Origin: Betaproteobacteria bacterium | GTDB taxonomy: Bacteria > Pseudomonadota > Gammaproteobacteria > Burkholderiales > SG8-39 | Direction of reading: 5' to 3' | Assembly: GCA_029858545.1 (NCBI GenBank) | Contig: JAOUFA010000019.1 | Location: 1-19,362 of the forward strand | Length of the DNA: 19,362 bases | Part shown: positions 14,186 to 19,362 of the stretch, one piece after another | How positions within the stretch are numbered: the first letter of the stretch is position 1 | Layout: every line of letters starts with the position of its first letter | Notes under the pieces: generated by a model | The model's input: the letters and a program-made list of their open reading frames with translations, nothing else | What the model was told of the DNA's origin: nothing | Databases searched by the model: none | Program-made: the position numbers and the translations under genes

Positions 14186-15096
14186 CCGCGCGGATGGTGC
14201 TTGGCATGCAGGGTCTTCAAACGTTCGCGCGCGACATGGGTGTAGATCTGCGTGGTCGAGATGTCGGCGTGCCCCAGCAATAGCTGTACGACGCGCAGGT
14301 CGGCGCCGTGATTGATCAGGTGGGTGGCGAAGGCATGACGCAGCACATGCGGCGAGAGCTGCTTGCCCGGAACTGCCTGCGCCCCGTAGCGCTTGATGTT
14401 GTGCCAAAAGGCCTGGCGCGTCATGCCCGCGCCGCGCTCGGTGACGAAGAGCGCCGGTGCAGTCCGTCGCTTGAGCAACGCCTCGCGCCCCTCCTTCACG
14501 TAGCGCTGCAGCCAGCCGACCGCCTCCTCGCCGAGCGGAACGAGCCGCTCCTTTGCTCCCTTGCCGAAGATGCGCACCACTCCCGCGTCGAGATTCGCTT
14601 CGAACACCTTCATTCCGACGAGTTCCGAGACGCGCAGGCCGCAGGCGTAGAGCAGTTCCAGCATCGCGCGATCGCGCAGGCCCAGCGGCGTCGCGACATC
14701 GGGTGCGTCGAGGAGCGCCTCGACGTCGGCCTCCGAGAGGCTCTTCGGAAAACGCGGCACGCGCTTGGGCGGATCGAGCTTGATCGTCGGGTCGGTTTCG
14801 ATCTTCCGCTCGCGCAGGCAGTATTGATAGAAGCGCTTGAGGCTCGAGAGCAGACGCGCGGCGCTCGAGGCGCGGCCCTTGCGCGCGGCGAAAAACGCGA
14901 ATAGATCCGCTTCGACCGCCGAGGCGAGGCCCCGCCCGCGAAGGAACGCCGCGAACTGGGCGAGGTCACGCCGATACGACTCGAGCGTGTTCTTCGACAA
15001 CCCGTCTTCAAGCCACAGTGCATCGCCGAACGCGTCGAGCAGCGCCGCATCGGCCGCGGCTAGCCGAGAGGCGCGTGCTCGTGCGTCAATAGCCAC
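14182..15096 (-). CDS. xerD: Site-specific tyrosine recombinase XerD
   Basis: XerD, with XerC and FtsK, resolves chromosome dimers at dif. The 304-residue product aligns with E. coli XerD (298) end to end, including LSPHVLRHAFATHL and the terminal HHPRG. The catalytic residues are all present: Arg155, Lys179, His250, Arg253, His276 and nucleophile Tyr285. No ATG fits the N-terminus. The GTG at 15096 has GAGG 7 nt upstream and gives the right length, which makes it overlap the end of ogt by 37 nt. It is a housekeeping recombinase, not an integrase of a mobile element, as its chromosomal neighbours and close match to XerD show. The start is less certain than the identity. Confidence 0.94.
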   Translation of the reverse strand: MAIDARARASRLAAADAALLDAFGDALWLEDGLSKNTLESYRRDLAQFAAFLRGRGLASAVEADLFAFFAARKGRASSAARLLSSLKRFYQYCLRERKIETDPTIKLDPPKRVPRFPKSLSEADVEALLDAPDVATPLGLRDRAMLELLYACGLRVSELVGMKVFEANLDAGVVRIFGKGAKERLVPLGEEAVGWLQRYVKEGREALLKRRTAPALFVTERGAGMTRQAFWHNIKRYGAQAVPGKQLSPHVLRHAFATHLINHGADLRVVQLLLGHADISTTQIYTHVARERLKTLHAKHHPRG

Positions 15097-15566
15097 CGCT
15101 TGACCTCGATCAGAAAGCCTTTGCTCGCGTGAGAAAAACCGCCCAACCCGCCCGCGGCCACCACGCGGTGGCAGGGAATGACGATCGGAAACGGGTTCGC
15201 ACCGCAGGCCTGACCGACCGCGCGCGGGGCCGAACCGAGCACCCGAGCCATCTCGCCGTACGTCTGCGTCCGGCCACGCGCGATGCCCCGCATTGCCTGC
15301 CAGACGCGCCGCTGAAAATCCGTGCCCGCCTCGGCGAGCGGAAAATCGAAGCCCGCATCGGGATCGGCCAGGTAGCGCTCGATTTGTCTTGCCGCGCGTT
15401 CGGCAAGCCGGTTGCGCGGCGCGATCACCGCGCGCGATCGCGGCAGGTAGACGATCTCCGCGATGCACTCAGGCTCGGTGCACAGGCCGATGTGCATCGC
15501 CGGACCGCCGATCACCGCGTCGAAGTTCCGCCGCGCGGCCCCGCAGTTCCCGCGTACTTGGTTCAT
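15060..15566 (-). CDS. ogt: Methylated-DNA--protein-cysteine methyltransferase
   Basis: This enzyme repairs O6-alkylguanine by moving the alkyl group to its own cysteine. The 168-residue product has an N-terminal RNase-H-like part, then TDFQRRVWQAMRGIARGRTQ (82-101), TYGEMARVLGSAPRAVGQA with the Arg finger region, and the active-site PCHRV with Cys132, followed by GGLGGFSHASKGFLIEVKRWLL. It is the Ogt/AGT type without an Ada domain. The ATG at 15566 has no Shine-Dalgarno, and a TAGAAT box ends 8 nt before it. Its 3' end overlaps xerD by 37 nt, so ogt-xerD-ybaK are one unit. Confidence 0.93.
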   Translation of the reverse strand: MNQVRGNCGAARRNFDAVIGGPAMHIGLCTEPECIAEIVYLPRSRAVIAPRNRLAERAARQIERYLADPDAGFDFPLAEAGTDFQRRVWQAMRGIARGRTQTYGEMARVLGSAPRAVGQACGANPFPIVIPCHRVVAAGGLGGFSHASKGFLIEVKRWLLTHEHAPLG

Positions 15567-15574
15567 GGGTCATG

Positions 15575-15580
15575 ATTCTA
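15575..15580 (-). promoter_or_regulatory. -10 box of ogt-xerD-ybaK, suggesting a leaderless mRNA
   Basis: TAGAAT on the minus strand lies 8 nt before the ogt ATG. No ribosome-binding site and no -35 consensus (TCCGGC at 17 nt) are visible. Spacing is identical to that at plsY. Confidence 0.5.
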
Positions 15581-15610
15581 CCCGCCGCATGCAATCGGCC
15601 GGAAGACGCA

Positions 15611-15616
15611 TAAAAT
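15611..15616 (+). promoter_or_regulatory. Possible -10 box of the dienelactone hydrolase gene
   Basis: TAAAAT is placed for a start near 15623, giving a leader of about 40 nt. That leader holds a small hairpin CCGGC-AATC-GCCGG (15624-15637) and a strong Shine-Dalgarno. The -35 is not recognisable. It diverges from the ogt box, 30 nt away. Confidence 0.4.
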
Positions 15617-15661
15617 GGCGACTCCGGCAATCGCCGGCCCTGAGAACGAGGAGGAGAACCG

Positions 15662-16336
15662 ATGGGCAAGATGATCGAACTCACCGCGACCGACGACCAC
15701 AAGCTCGCCGCCTACCGCGCGGACCCCACCGGCAAGCCGCGCGGCGCGGTGGTCGTGGTCCAGGAAATCTTCGGCGTGAATTCGCATATCCGCTCGGTCG
15801 CCGACGGCTACGCGGCGGACGGCTATCTCGCGATCGCCCCGGCACTGTTCGACCGCACGCAGCCGAACGTCGATCTGGGTTACACCCCGCCCGACATCCA
15901 AGCTGGCATGGAGTTACGCGGCAAGATCAGCGTCGACGACGCGATGAAAGACGTCGAAGCCGCAGTCAAGGCGATCGCCTCCGCAGGCAAGGTGGGCATA
16001 GTCGGCTATTGCTGGGGCGGCTACGTCGCCTGGATGGCCGCGGCGCGAGTGTCCGGAATCGCCTGCGCAGTACCCTACTACGGCGGCGGAACGACCACCG
16101 ACACGTCGATCGCCAGCCAACCGAAGTGTCCGGTGATGCTGCATTACGGCGAGCGCGACGACCATATTCCGGTAGCAGGGGTGAAGACGCTCGCCGCGGC
16201 GCATCCCAGGCAAACCGTGCACCTGTACGCCGCCGGCCACGGCTTCAATTGCGACCAGCGCGGTTCCTTTGATGCGCCGAGTGCCAAACTCGCACGCGAG
16301 CGCACTCTCGCGTTCTTCAAACAGCACATCGGCTAG
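15662..16336 (+). CDS. Dienelactone hydrolase family protein
   Basis: An alpha/beta hydrolase of the carboxymethylenebutenolidase family, cytoplasmic, 224 residues. The catalytic set is visible: Glu35 in VVQEIFGVN, nucleophile Cys117 in GYCWGG, Asp166 in YGERDDHIP and His193 in GHGFNC. A Cys nucleophile is typical of true dienelactone hydrolases, but no chlorocatechol genes are nearby, so the substrate is open. The ATG follows GAGGAGGAG at good spacing. The gene stands alone between divergent ogt and convergent acetyltransferase, with whose stop codon it overlaps by 4 nt (CTAG). A second family member ends the window on the other strand. Confidence 0.92.
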   Translation: MGKMIELTATDDHKLAAYRADPTGKPRGAVVVVQEIFGVNSHIRSVADGYAADGYLAIAPALFDRTQPNVDLGYTPPDIQAGMELRGKISVDDAMKDVEAAVKAIASAGKVGIVGYCWGGYVAWMAAARVSGIACAVPYYGGGTTTDTSIASQPKCPVMLHYGERDDHIPVAGVKTLAAAHPRQTVHLYAAGHGFNCDQRGSFDAPSAKLARERTLAFFKQHIG

Positions 16337-16950
16337 TCACCACGCGGATCTGAAGCACCTCGCGGTTTGCCTATCTGCCAGGCGAGGTGCACCCTTACCG
16401 TCGGCCACTCCGCCGCAGTGATGCTGTACACGCAGGTATCGCGCAGGGTTCCGTTCGCCGCGACCTGGTGGCTGCGCAGGATGCCGTCCAGCTTCGCGCC
16501 CAGCCGCTCGATGCCGCGCCGACTTTGCGAATTGAAGAAGTGGGTGCGGAACTCGACCGCGATGCAGTCGAGCGTCTCGAAGGCATGGCGCAGCAGCATC
16601 AGCTTGCACTCGGTATTGAGCGCGCTGCGCTGCACGCTCCGGCGGTACCAGGTGGAACCGATCTCGACGCGCCGGTGCACGGCCTCGACGTTCATGTAAG
16701 TGGTCATGCCCACCGCGCGACCGCTTGCATTCGCGATCACCGCGAAGGGCAGCATCGTTCCCTTCGCCTGCAAACCGATGCGCCGATCGATTTCTACGCC
16801 CATCCCCTCGGGCGTCGGAATACTCGTGTACCAGAGCTTCCACAGCTCGCCGTCGCGCACCGCTTCGACAAGGTCCGTGCAATGCTGCTGCGCGAGCGGC
16901 ACGAGCGTCGCCACCTGACCGCGCAGCGTGACGGGTTCGAGCCAGGCCAT
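16333..16950 (-). CDS. GNAT family N-acetyltransferase (RimJ/RimL type)
   Basis: A 205-residue acetyl-CoA-dependent acyltransferase. The fold is recognised from TLVPLAQQHCTDLVEAVRDG at the start, PFAVIANASGRAVGMTTYMN (68-87), RRVEIGSTWYRRSVQRSALN (92-111), KLMLLRHAFETL and VEFRTHFFNSQSRRGIERLG, with the Asn-x-x-Ser-x-x-x-Ile-x-x-Leu-Gly pattern of RimJ/RimL-like proteins. The substrate is unknown. It starts 8 nt after the stop of the decarboxylase beta subunit, so it is the third gene of that operon. It converges on the dienelactone hydrolase gene, sharing CTAG at the two stop codons. Confidence 0.88.
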   Translation of the reverse strand: MAWLEPVTLRGQVATLVPLAQQHCTDLVEAVRDGELWKLWYTSIPTPEGMGVEIDRRIGLQAKGTMLPFAVIANASGRAVGMTTYMNVEAVHRRVEIGSTWYRRSVQRSALNTECKLMLLRHAFETLDCIAVEFRTHFFNSQSRRGIERLGAKLDGILRSHQVAANGTLRDTCVYSITAAEWPTVRVHLAWQIGKPRGASDPRGD

Positions 16951-16958
16951 CGTCCGGC

Positions 16959-17549
16959 CTACTGCAGGTCGGCGCGCTCACCGAGCAGGGCCCGGCGAAA
17001 GCGCGCCCTGAGCAGTGCCCCGTCGCGCGGCGGCAGCACCAGCGGCACTTTCTCGGCGACGATCTTAATCGCGGCGAAGACCGGCCCCGCCCCCCTGTGT
17101 ATCGTCTCGTGCAGCGCAGGAAGCTCGTCCGCGCGCGTGAGCGTGCGCGCCTCGGCGAAGCCGCAGGCGCGCGCCACCGCAGCGAGCTCCACGCCCTTCG
17201 CGGTATGCGTCGCCTGCATACCGGTCTCGCCGTAGCGCTCATTGTCGAGCACCACGACAGCGAGGTTGGCGGGCTTGCTCGAACCGATCGTCGCGAGCGA
17301 TCCGAGCCCCATCAGCATTTCGCCGTCACCGGTGACCACCAGCACGCGCCGCGCGGGCCGTGCGAGCGCCAGTCCAAGGCCGGTCATCGCCGCAAGTCCC
17401 ATCGCTCCCCACATCGGAAAGGTGAGGGCATGGTCGCCCGCTGCGGCGCAGTCCCAGGCCGCCGAACCGAGACCCGTCACTACCAGCAGATCGCCACGAT
17501 CCGCGAGCAGCGTCTTCACCACATCCCTTCGATGCAGGCTCGCGCTCAT
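16959..17549 (-). CDS. Thiamine-diphosphate decarboxylase, beta (TPP-binding) subunit, ComE-like
   Basis: The 196-residue product is the diphosphate-binding half of a split ThDP enzyme. The ThDP/Mg2+ motif runs from GDGEMLMGLGSL at 74-85 to LDNERYGETG at 101-110, with Asn103. The N-terminal part holds VVTGLGSA (23-30) and FPMWGAMGLAAMTGLGLA (44-61), as in sulfopyruvate decarboxylase ComE and phosphonopyruvate decarboxylases. It should work with the upstream alpha subunit on a C3 2-oxo acid, making an aldehyde. Its ATG overlaps the alpha-subunit TGA (ATGA), which fits a 1:1 complex. The real substrate cannot be read from sequence; sulfopyruvate and phosphonopyruvate are the leading guesses. 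Confidence 0.82.
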   Translation of the reverse strand: MSASLHRRDVVKTLLADRGDLLVVTGLGSAAWDCAAAGDHALTFPMWGAMGLAAMTGLGLALARPARRVLVVTGDGEMLMGLGSLATIGSSKPANLAVVVLDNERYGETGMQATHTAKGVELAAVARACGFAEARTLTRADELPALHETIHRGAGPVFAAIKIVAEKVPLVLPPRDGALLRARFRRALLGERADLQ

Positions 17550-18085
17550 TTGTCTATTTGTTCCTGAAAGCTCTTGATGCCGATCACGCGCTGCGAGATC
17601 AGCACCGCGACCGCGACATAGCTGTTGTAGGCGAGCCGCAGCGCCGCCTCGATGCTCGGCGCGACCTCGCGCGGCTCGTTCGCGCGCTCGACCACCGCGC
17701 CCATCGCCTCGAGCGTCGTGCGCGTCGCCTGACCCATCGGCAGTTGCCAGGGATTGAATTCGCCGAACTCACCGCGCATCGTGACGATCATCAGCATCGG
17801 GAAACGGCACTCCTTCATCATGCCGAGCGCGTTGATGGTGTTGCCCACACCGCTCGACTGCATCAGGATCGCCGAGCGCTCGCCGCCGAGCCATGCACCG
17901 GCTGCGAGGCCGATGCCCTCCTCCTCGCTGGTGAGGGTCACCGTGCGCATTGTGCTGTCGGCCTGGCACAGTTCGATCAGACGTTTGTGTCCCGCGTCGG
18001 GGACGAAACCGACCAGATTCACCCCCGCCGCTTTGAATAGGCGATGCGTGGCCAGTGGCCAATCGACATTCGGATCCGAATTCAC
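17546..18085 (-). CDS. Thiamine-diphosphate decarboxylase, alpha subunit, ComD-like
   Basis: The 179-residue product resembles the alpha (PYR) subunit of sulfopyruvate decarboxylase. It has VGFVPDAGHKRLIELC (25-40), LTSEEEGIGLAAGAWLGG (51-68) with the Glu that activates ThDP among residues 54-56, ILMQSSGVGNTINALG (73-88) and RGEFGEFNPWQLPMG (104-118). The frame is open to 18139 and has ATGs upstream, but I choose the GTG at 18085: AAAGGAG lies 8 nt before it (18094-18100) and the length then matches ComD. Just upstream lies a C-terminal fragment of an aldehyde dehydrogenase, hinting that the ancestral operon also oxidised the aldehyde product. The start is moderately certain. Confidence 0.82.
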   Translation of the reverse strand: MNSDPNVDWPLATHRLFKAAGVNLVGFVPDAGHKRLIELCQADSTMRTVTLTSEEEGIGLAAGAWLGGERSAILMQSSGVGNTINALGMMKECRFPMLMIVTMRGEFGEFNPWQLPMGQATRTTLEAMGAVVERANEPREVAPSIEAALRLAYNSYVAVAVLISQRVIGIKSFQEQIDK

Positions 18086-18122
18086 TCCGGCCTCTCCTTT
18101 GGTCCGCCTTGCCATTGCAGCG

Positions 18123-18260
18123 GTACTTCCTGTACGCAACGCGGTACTTGGTGAAGAACTCTATCCCGGTGCACCCCGCCTCGGGCTCGCCGAAGCCCGA
18201 CTGTTTCGCTCCGCCGAAGCTGAAAGGTTCTGCAGCACGGCGGGTGACGACCGCGCCGTT
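18123..18260 (-). pseudogene. C-terminal remnant of an aldehyde dehydrogenase
   Basis: About 46 codons on the minus strand read like the end of an NAD(P)-dependent aldehyde dehydrogenase: PFSFGGAKQSGFGEP, then TGIEFFTKYRVAYRKY. The first nine tenths of the gene, including catalytic Cys and cofactor-binding parts, are absent; upstream sequence in this frame has no similarity I can see. The frame also has no stop where the family ends and runs on into the decarboxylase alpha gene. A third frame does end in a TGA that overlaps the alpha-subunit GTG (GTGA), so the original gene may have been joined to it that way before a frameshift. Identity of the motif is fairly clear; the history is inference. 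Confidence 0.6.
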
Positions 18261-18424
18261 CGATGTCCGGGAGCGCATTGTAGCGAGTACGCGGGCCTCG
18301 GTGGGCGGGCGTTCGCCGGCCGCAATCGAGGCATGGGTTTGATCGCGATCAAGGCTGCCGCTCAGGCAGAGGCTAGCCTCGTCGAACATAGAACTCCACG
18401 CCAGATCCCCGGAGGAAGCGCGCC
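18261..18424. other. Divergent control region between the decarboxylase and CBS genes
   Basis: No coding region is evident. It holds a perfect FNR-type palindrome (separate entry) and the Shine-Dalgarno GGAGG at 18411-18415. TAGCCT (18374-18379) and TAGAAC (18389-18394) are weak -10 candidates on the plus strand. The deleted part of the aldehyde dehydrogenase gene would have ended against this region. Confidence 0.5.
18339..18352 (+). promoter_or_regulatory. FNR/ANR-type binding site
   Basis: TTGATCGCGATCAA is an exact match to the FNR consensus TTGAT-N4-ATCAA and a complete palindrome. Its centre is at 18345.5. If TAGCCT at 18374-18379 is the -10, the centre lies near -41, the class II activation position. 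It would then drive the CBS-domain gene when oxygen is low. The site could also act on the leftward genes. CRP-like proteins bind related but different sites (TGTGA), so FNR/ANR or Dnr fits best. Confidence 0.7.
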
Positions 18425-18856
18425 GTGTTCAGCCAACGCGTCAAAAACGTCATAGAGCCGAAGAGGCTTCTCACGGCAGCGCCCGACGAGAGCGTGCGCA
18501 ATATCGCCAAGATGATGGCGCGCAAGAAGGTCAGCGCGGTGGTGGTCGTTGAGGACCGGCGCCTGGTCGGAATTTTCACCGAGCGCGACGCCGTATTCCG
18601 GGTCATCGCGCGCGGGCTCGACCCCGATCGCACCCGGCTCGAAGACGTGATGACGAAAACGCCCAAGTCGATCGCGCCCGACGAAAGCTTCGGCTACGCG
18701 TTGCTCGTGATGCACGAAAACGGCTTTCGCCATCTGCCGGTCGTCGAAGACGGCGTGCCCATCGGCATCGTCTCCTCGCGCAATGCGATCGATCCGGACA
18801 TGGAAGAGTTCGTATCGGAAGCGCGCCGGCGCCATCACATCCGGCAGCGGGTCTGA
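18425..18856 (+). CDS. CBS-domain-pair protein
   Basis: A 143-residue cytoplasmic protein made only of two CBS domains: about 10-63 (LLTAAPDESVRNIAKMMARK, then VVVVEDRRLVGIFTERD) and about 75-125 (TKTPKSIAPDESFGYALLVM, FRHLPVVEDGVPIGIVSSRN). Such stand-alone pairs bind adenine nucleotides and usually act as energy or redox sensors for other proteins; the partner is unknown. Start is GTG with GGAGG 9 nt upstream. The FNR-type box at 18339-18352 suggests it is made under oxygen limitation. It converges on the rhodanese remnant, with a small GC-rich inverted repeat just after its stop. Confidence 0.9.
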   Translation: MFSQRVKNVIEPKRLLTAAPDESVRNIAKMMARKKVSAVVVVEDRRLVGIFTERDAVFRVIARGLDPDRTRLEDVMTKTPKSIAPDESFGYALLVMHENGFRHLPVVEDGVPIGIVSSRNAIDPDMEEFVSEARRRHHIRQRV

Positions 18857-18896
18857 GCCGGCCAGACTGCCGGTCCGGCCGAATCCATGCTCGCCG

Positions 18897-19169
18897 TCAA
18901 TAGGCGAGTTTCTGCTCCACAGGCACCTTCGGGTCCTTGGTCCACTCGACCATCGAGCCGTCGTACATCTTCACTTTCCGGTTGCCGCGCAATTCGTGCC
19001 CGACGAACCAGCCAACCGACGCGAGGTGGCCCGTATCGCAGAAAGTGATCTGCTCGCCCTCGACCGGTGCCCTGGCCACGCTGTAGAGCTTGTGCAGCGT
19101 TGCCGCCAGCGCCGTACTGAATTACAGCCATGCAGCCGTCCACGCGGCGCTGGTGAATCGTCGAATCAT
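18897..19169 (-). pseudogene. Decayed exported rhodanese (thiosulfate sulfurtransferase)
   Basis: From an ATG at 19169 with GGAGGAG upstream, the frame starts like a Sec signal peptide (MIRRFTSAAWTAAWL), meets TAA at 19122-19124, and continues in the same frame with FSTALAATLHKLYSVARA and then the C-terminal rhodanese part. That part has the active-site loop FCDTGHLASVGWF and the closing MYDGSMVEWTKDPKVPVEQK. Intact exported sulfurtransferases of this type are several times longer. So the middle, including any first rhodanese domain, seems lost between the signal region and about residue 22, and one in-frame stop remains. The C-terminal 60 codons could still be read from an internal GTG at 19079, but a functional product is doubtful. 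Confidence 0.72.
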
Positions 19170-19231
19170 TCTCTCCTCCGGGTTCTATCTGTTCGACGAG
19201 GCACCGGGCCAAGGCTGCCGAGTACCGTGGT

Positions 19232-19266
19232 CGACGAGGGGAACTCGCGCGAAGCTCCCCTCGTCG
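19232..19266 (-). terminator. Long perfect inverted repeat after the second dienelactone hydrolase gene
   Basis: An 11-bp perfect stem CGACGAGGGGA / TCCCCTCGTCG with a 13-nt loop lies 25 nt past the stop of the leftward dienelactone hydrolase gene. It has no U-tract, so a classic intrinsic terminator is not certain; an RNA 3'-end stabiliser or a dispersed palindromic repeat is also possible. Confidence 0.5.
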
Positions 19267-19291
19267 CCTCGCCAGCGCACTCCGCCGGGTG

Positions 19292-19362
19292 TCAGGCGAG
19301 ATGCTTCCTGAAGAACGCGACCGTACGCTCCCAGGCGAGTTTCGCCGCCTGCTCGTTGTAGC
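19292..19362 (-). CDS. Dienelactone hydrolase family protein, C-terminal end (cut by window edge)
   Basis: The last 22 codons before a TGA at 19292-19294 read YNEQAAKLAWERTVAFF and then RKHLA. This is the terminal helix of dienelactone hydrolases and closely parallels AKLARERTLAFFKQHIG at the end of the gene at 15662-16336. Catalytic residues lie outside the window, so activity cannot be judged. It is followed by the inverted repeat at 19232-19266. Confidence 0.75.
   Translation of the reverse strand, partial: YNEQAAKLAWERTVAFFRKHLA

Noticed and set aside
14182..15096. Tyrosine recombinase as a sign of an integrated element
   Set aside because: It matches XerD along its whole length, sits in an operon with repair and editing genes, and no attachment repeats or phage genes are near; the tRNA genes also show no duplicated 3' ends.
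15469..15573. Alternative ATG at 15573 upstream of ogt
   Set aside because: It opens a different frame with an Arg-rich 34-residue product and ends inside ogt; no similarity.
18857..18885. Short GC-rich inverted repeat after the CBS gene as a terminator
   Set aside because: Only a 5-bp stem with a long loop and no U-tract; too weak to list.

Overview
The window reads as ordinary chromosome of a high-GC proteobacterium, most likely a betaproteobacterium. The clues are the rpsU-yqeY-dnaG-rpoD macromolecular-synthesis operon beside a divergent tsaD, a sigma-70 with a long Lys/Ala-rich N-terminal tail, DnaG with a beta-type N-terminus, and the ridA-recG-ubiA cluster. The species is not identifiable from the sequence alone. 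I saw no phage, insertion sequence, CRISPR array or rRNA.

Layout. 1-2798 (minus): ridA, recG and the start of ubiA, packed as one transcription unit. 3150-5511 (plus): a 12-helix APC-superfamily permease (KimA-like) and a tightly linked DUF2237 protein. 5519-6759 (minus): tRNA-Ile2(CAT), an unrecognised outer-membrane beta-barrel protein and tRNA-Ala(CGC), closed by a strong terminator. 6897-11914 (minus): rpsU, yqeY, dnaG, rpoD, with an attenuator-like terminator after rpsU and a small translated leader that appears to be coupled to dnaG. 12005-13039 (plus): tsaD. 13036-15566 (minus): ogt, xerD, ybaK (all overlapping) and plsY. 15662-16336 (plus): a dienelactone hydrolase family protein. 16333-18085 (minus): a two-subunit thiamine-diphosphate decarboxylase (ComD/ComE-like) followed by a GNAT acetyltransferase. 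18425-18856 (plus): a small two-CBS-domain protein behind a perfect FNR-type box. 18897-19362 (minus): a decayed exported rhodanese and the C-terminus of a second dienelactone hydrolase family protein.

How the parts work together. The central block makes the ribosome (S21), replication primer (DnaG), main sigma factor (RpoD), the t6A tRNA modification (TsaD) and two tRNAs, so it is a growth-control locus. The tRNA-Ile2 gene is where E. coli keeps ileX, next to rpoD. The right-hand 3 kb is accessory and shows decay. A C-terminal scrap of an aldehyde dehydrogenase lies upstream of the decarboxylase genes, and a rhodanese gene has lost its middle and carries an in-frame stop.

Most notable: the dnaG leader with a TTGA stop/start overlap; three genes (tsaD, plsY, ogt) with a TAGAAT box 8-9 nt before the start codon and no ribosome-binding site, suggesting leaderless mRNAs; the perfect FNR palindrome; and the decarboxylase/aldehyde-dehydrogenase remnant. 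I found no clearly new multi-gene system. The decarboxylase-acetyltransferase operon and the barrel protein between the tRNAs are the best candidates for undescribed biology.
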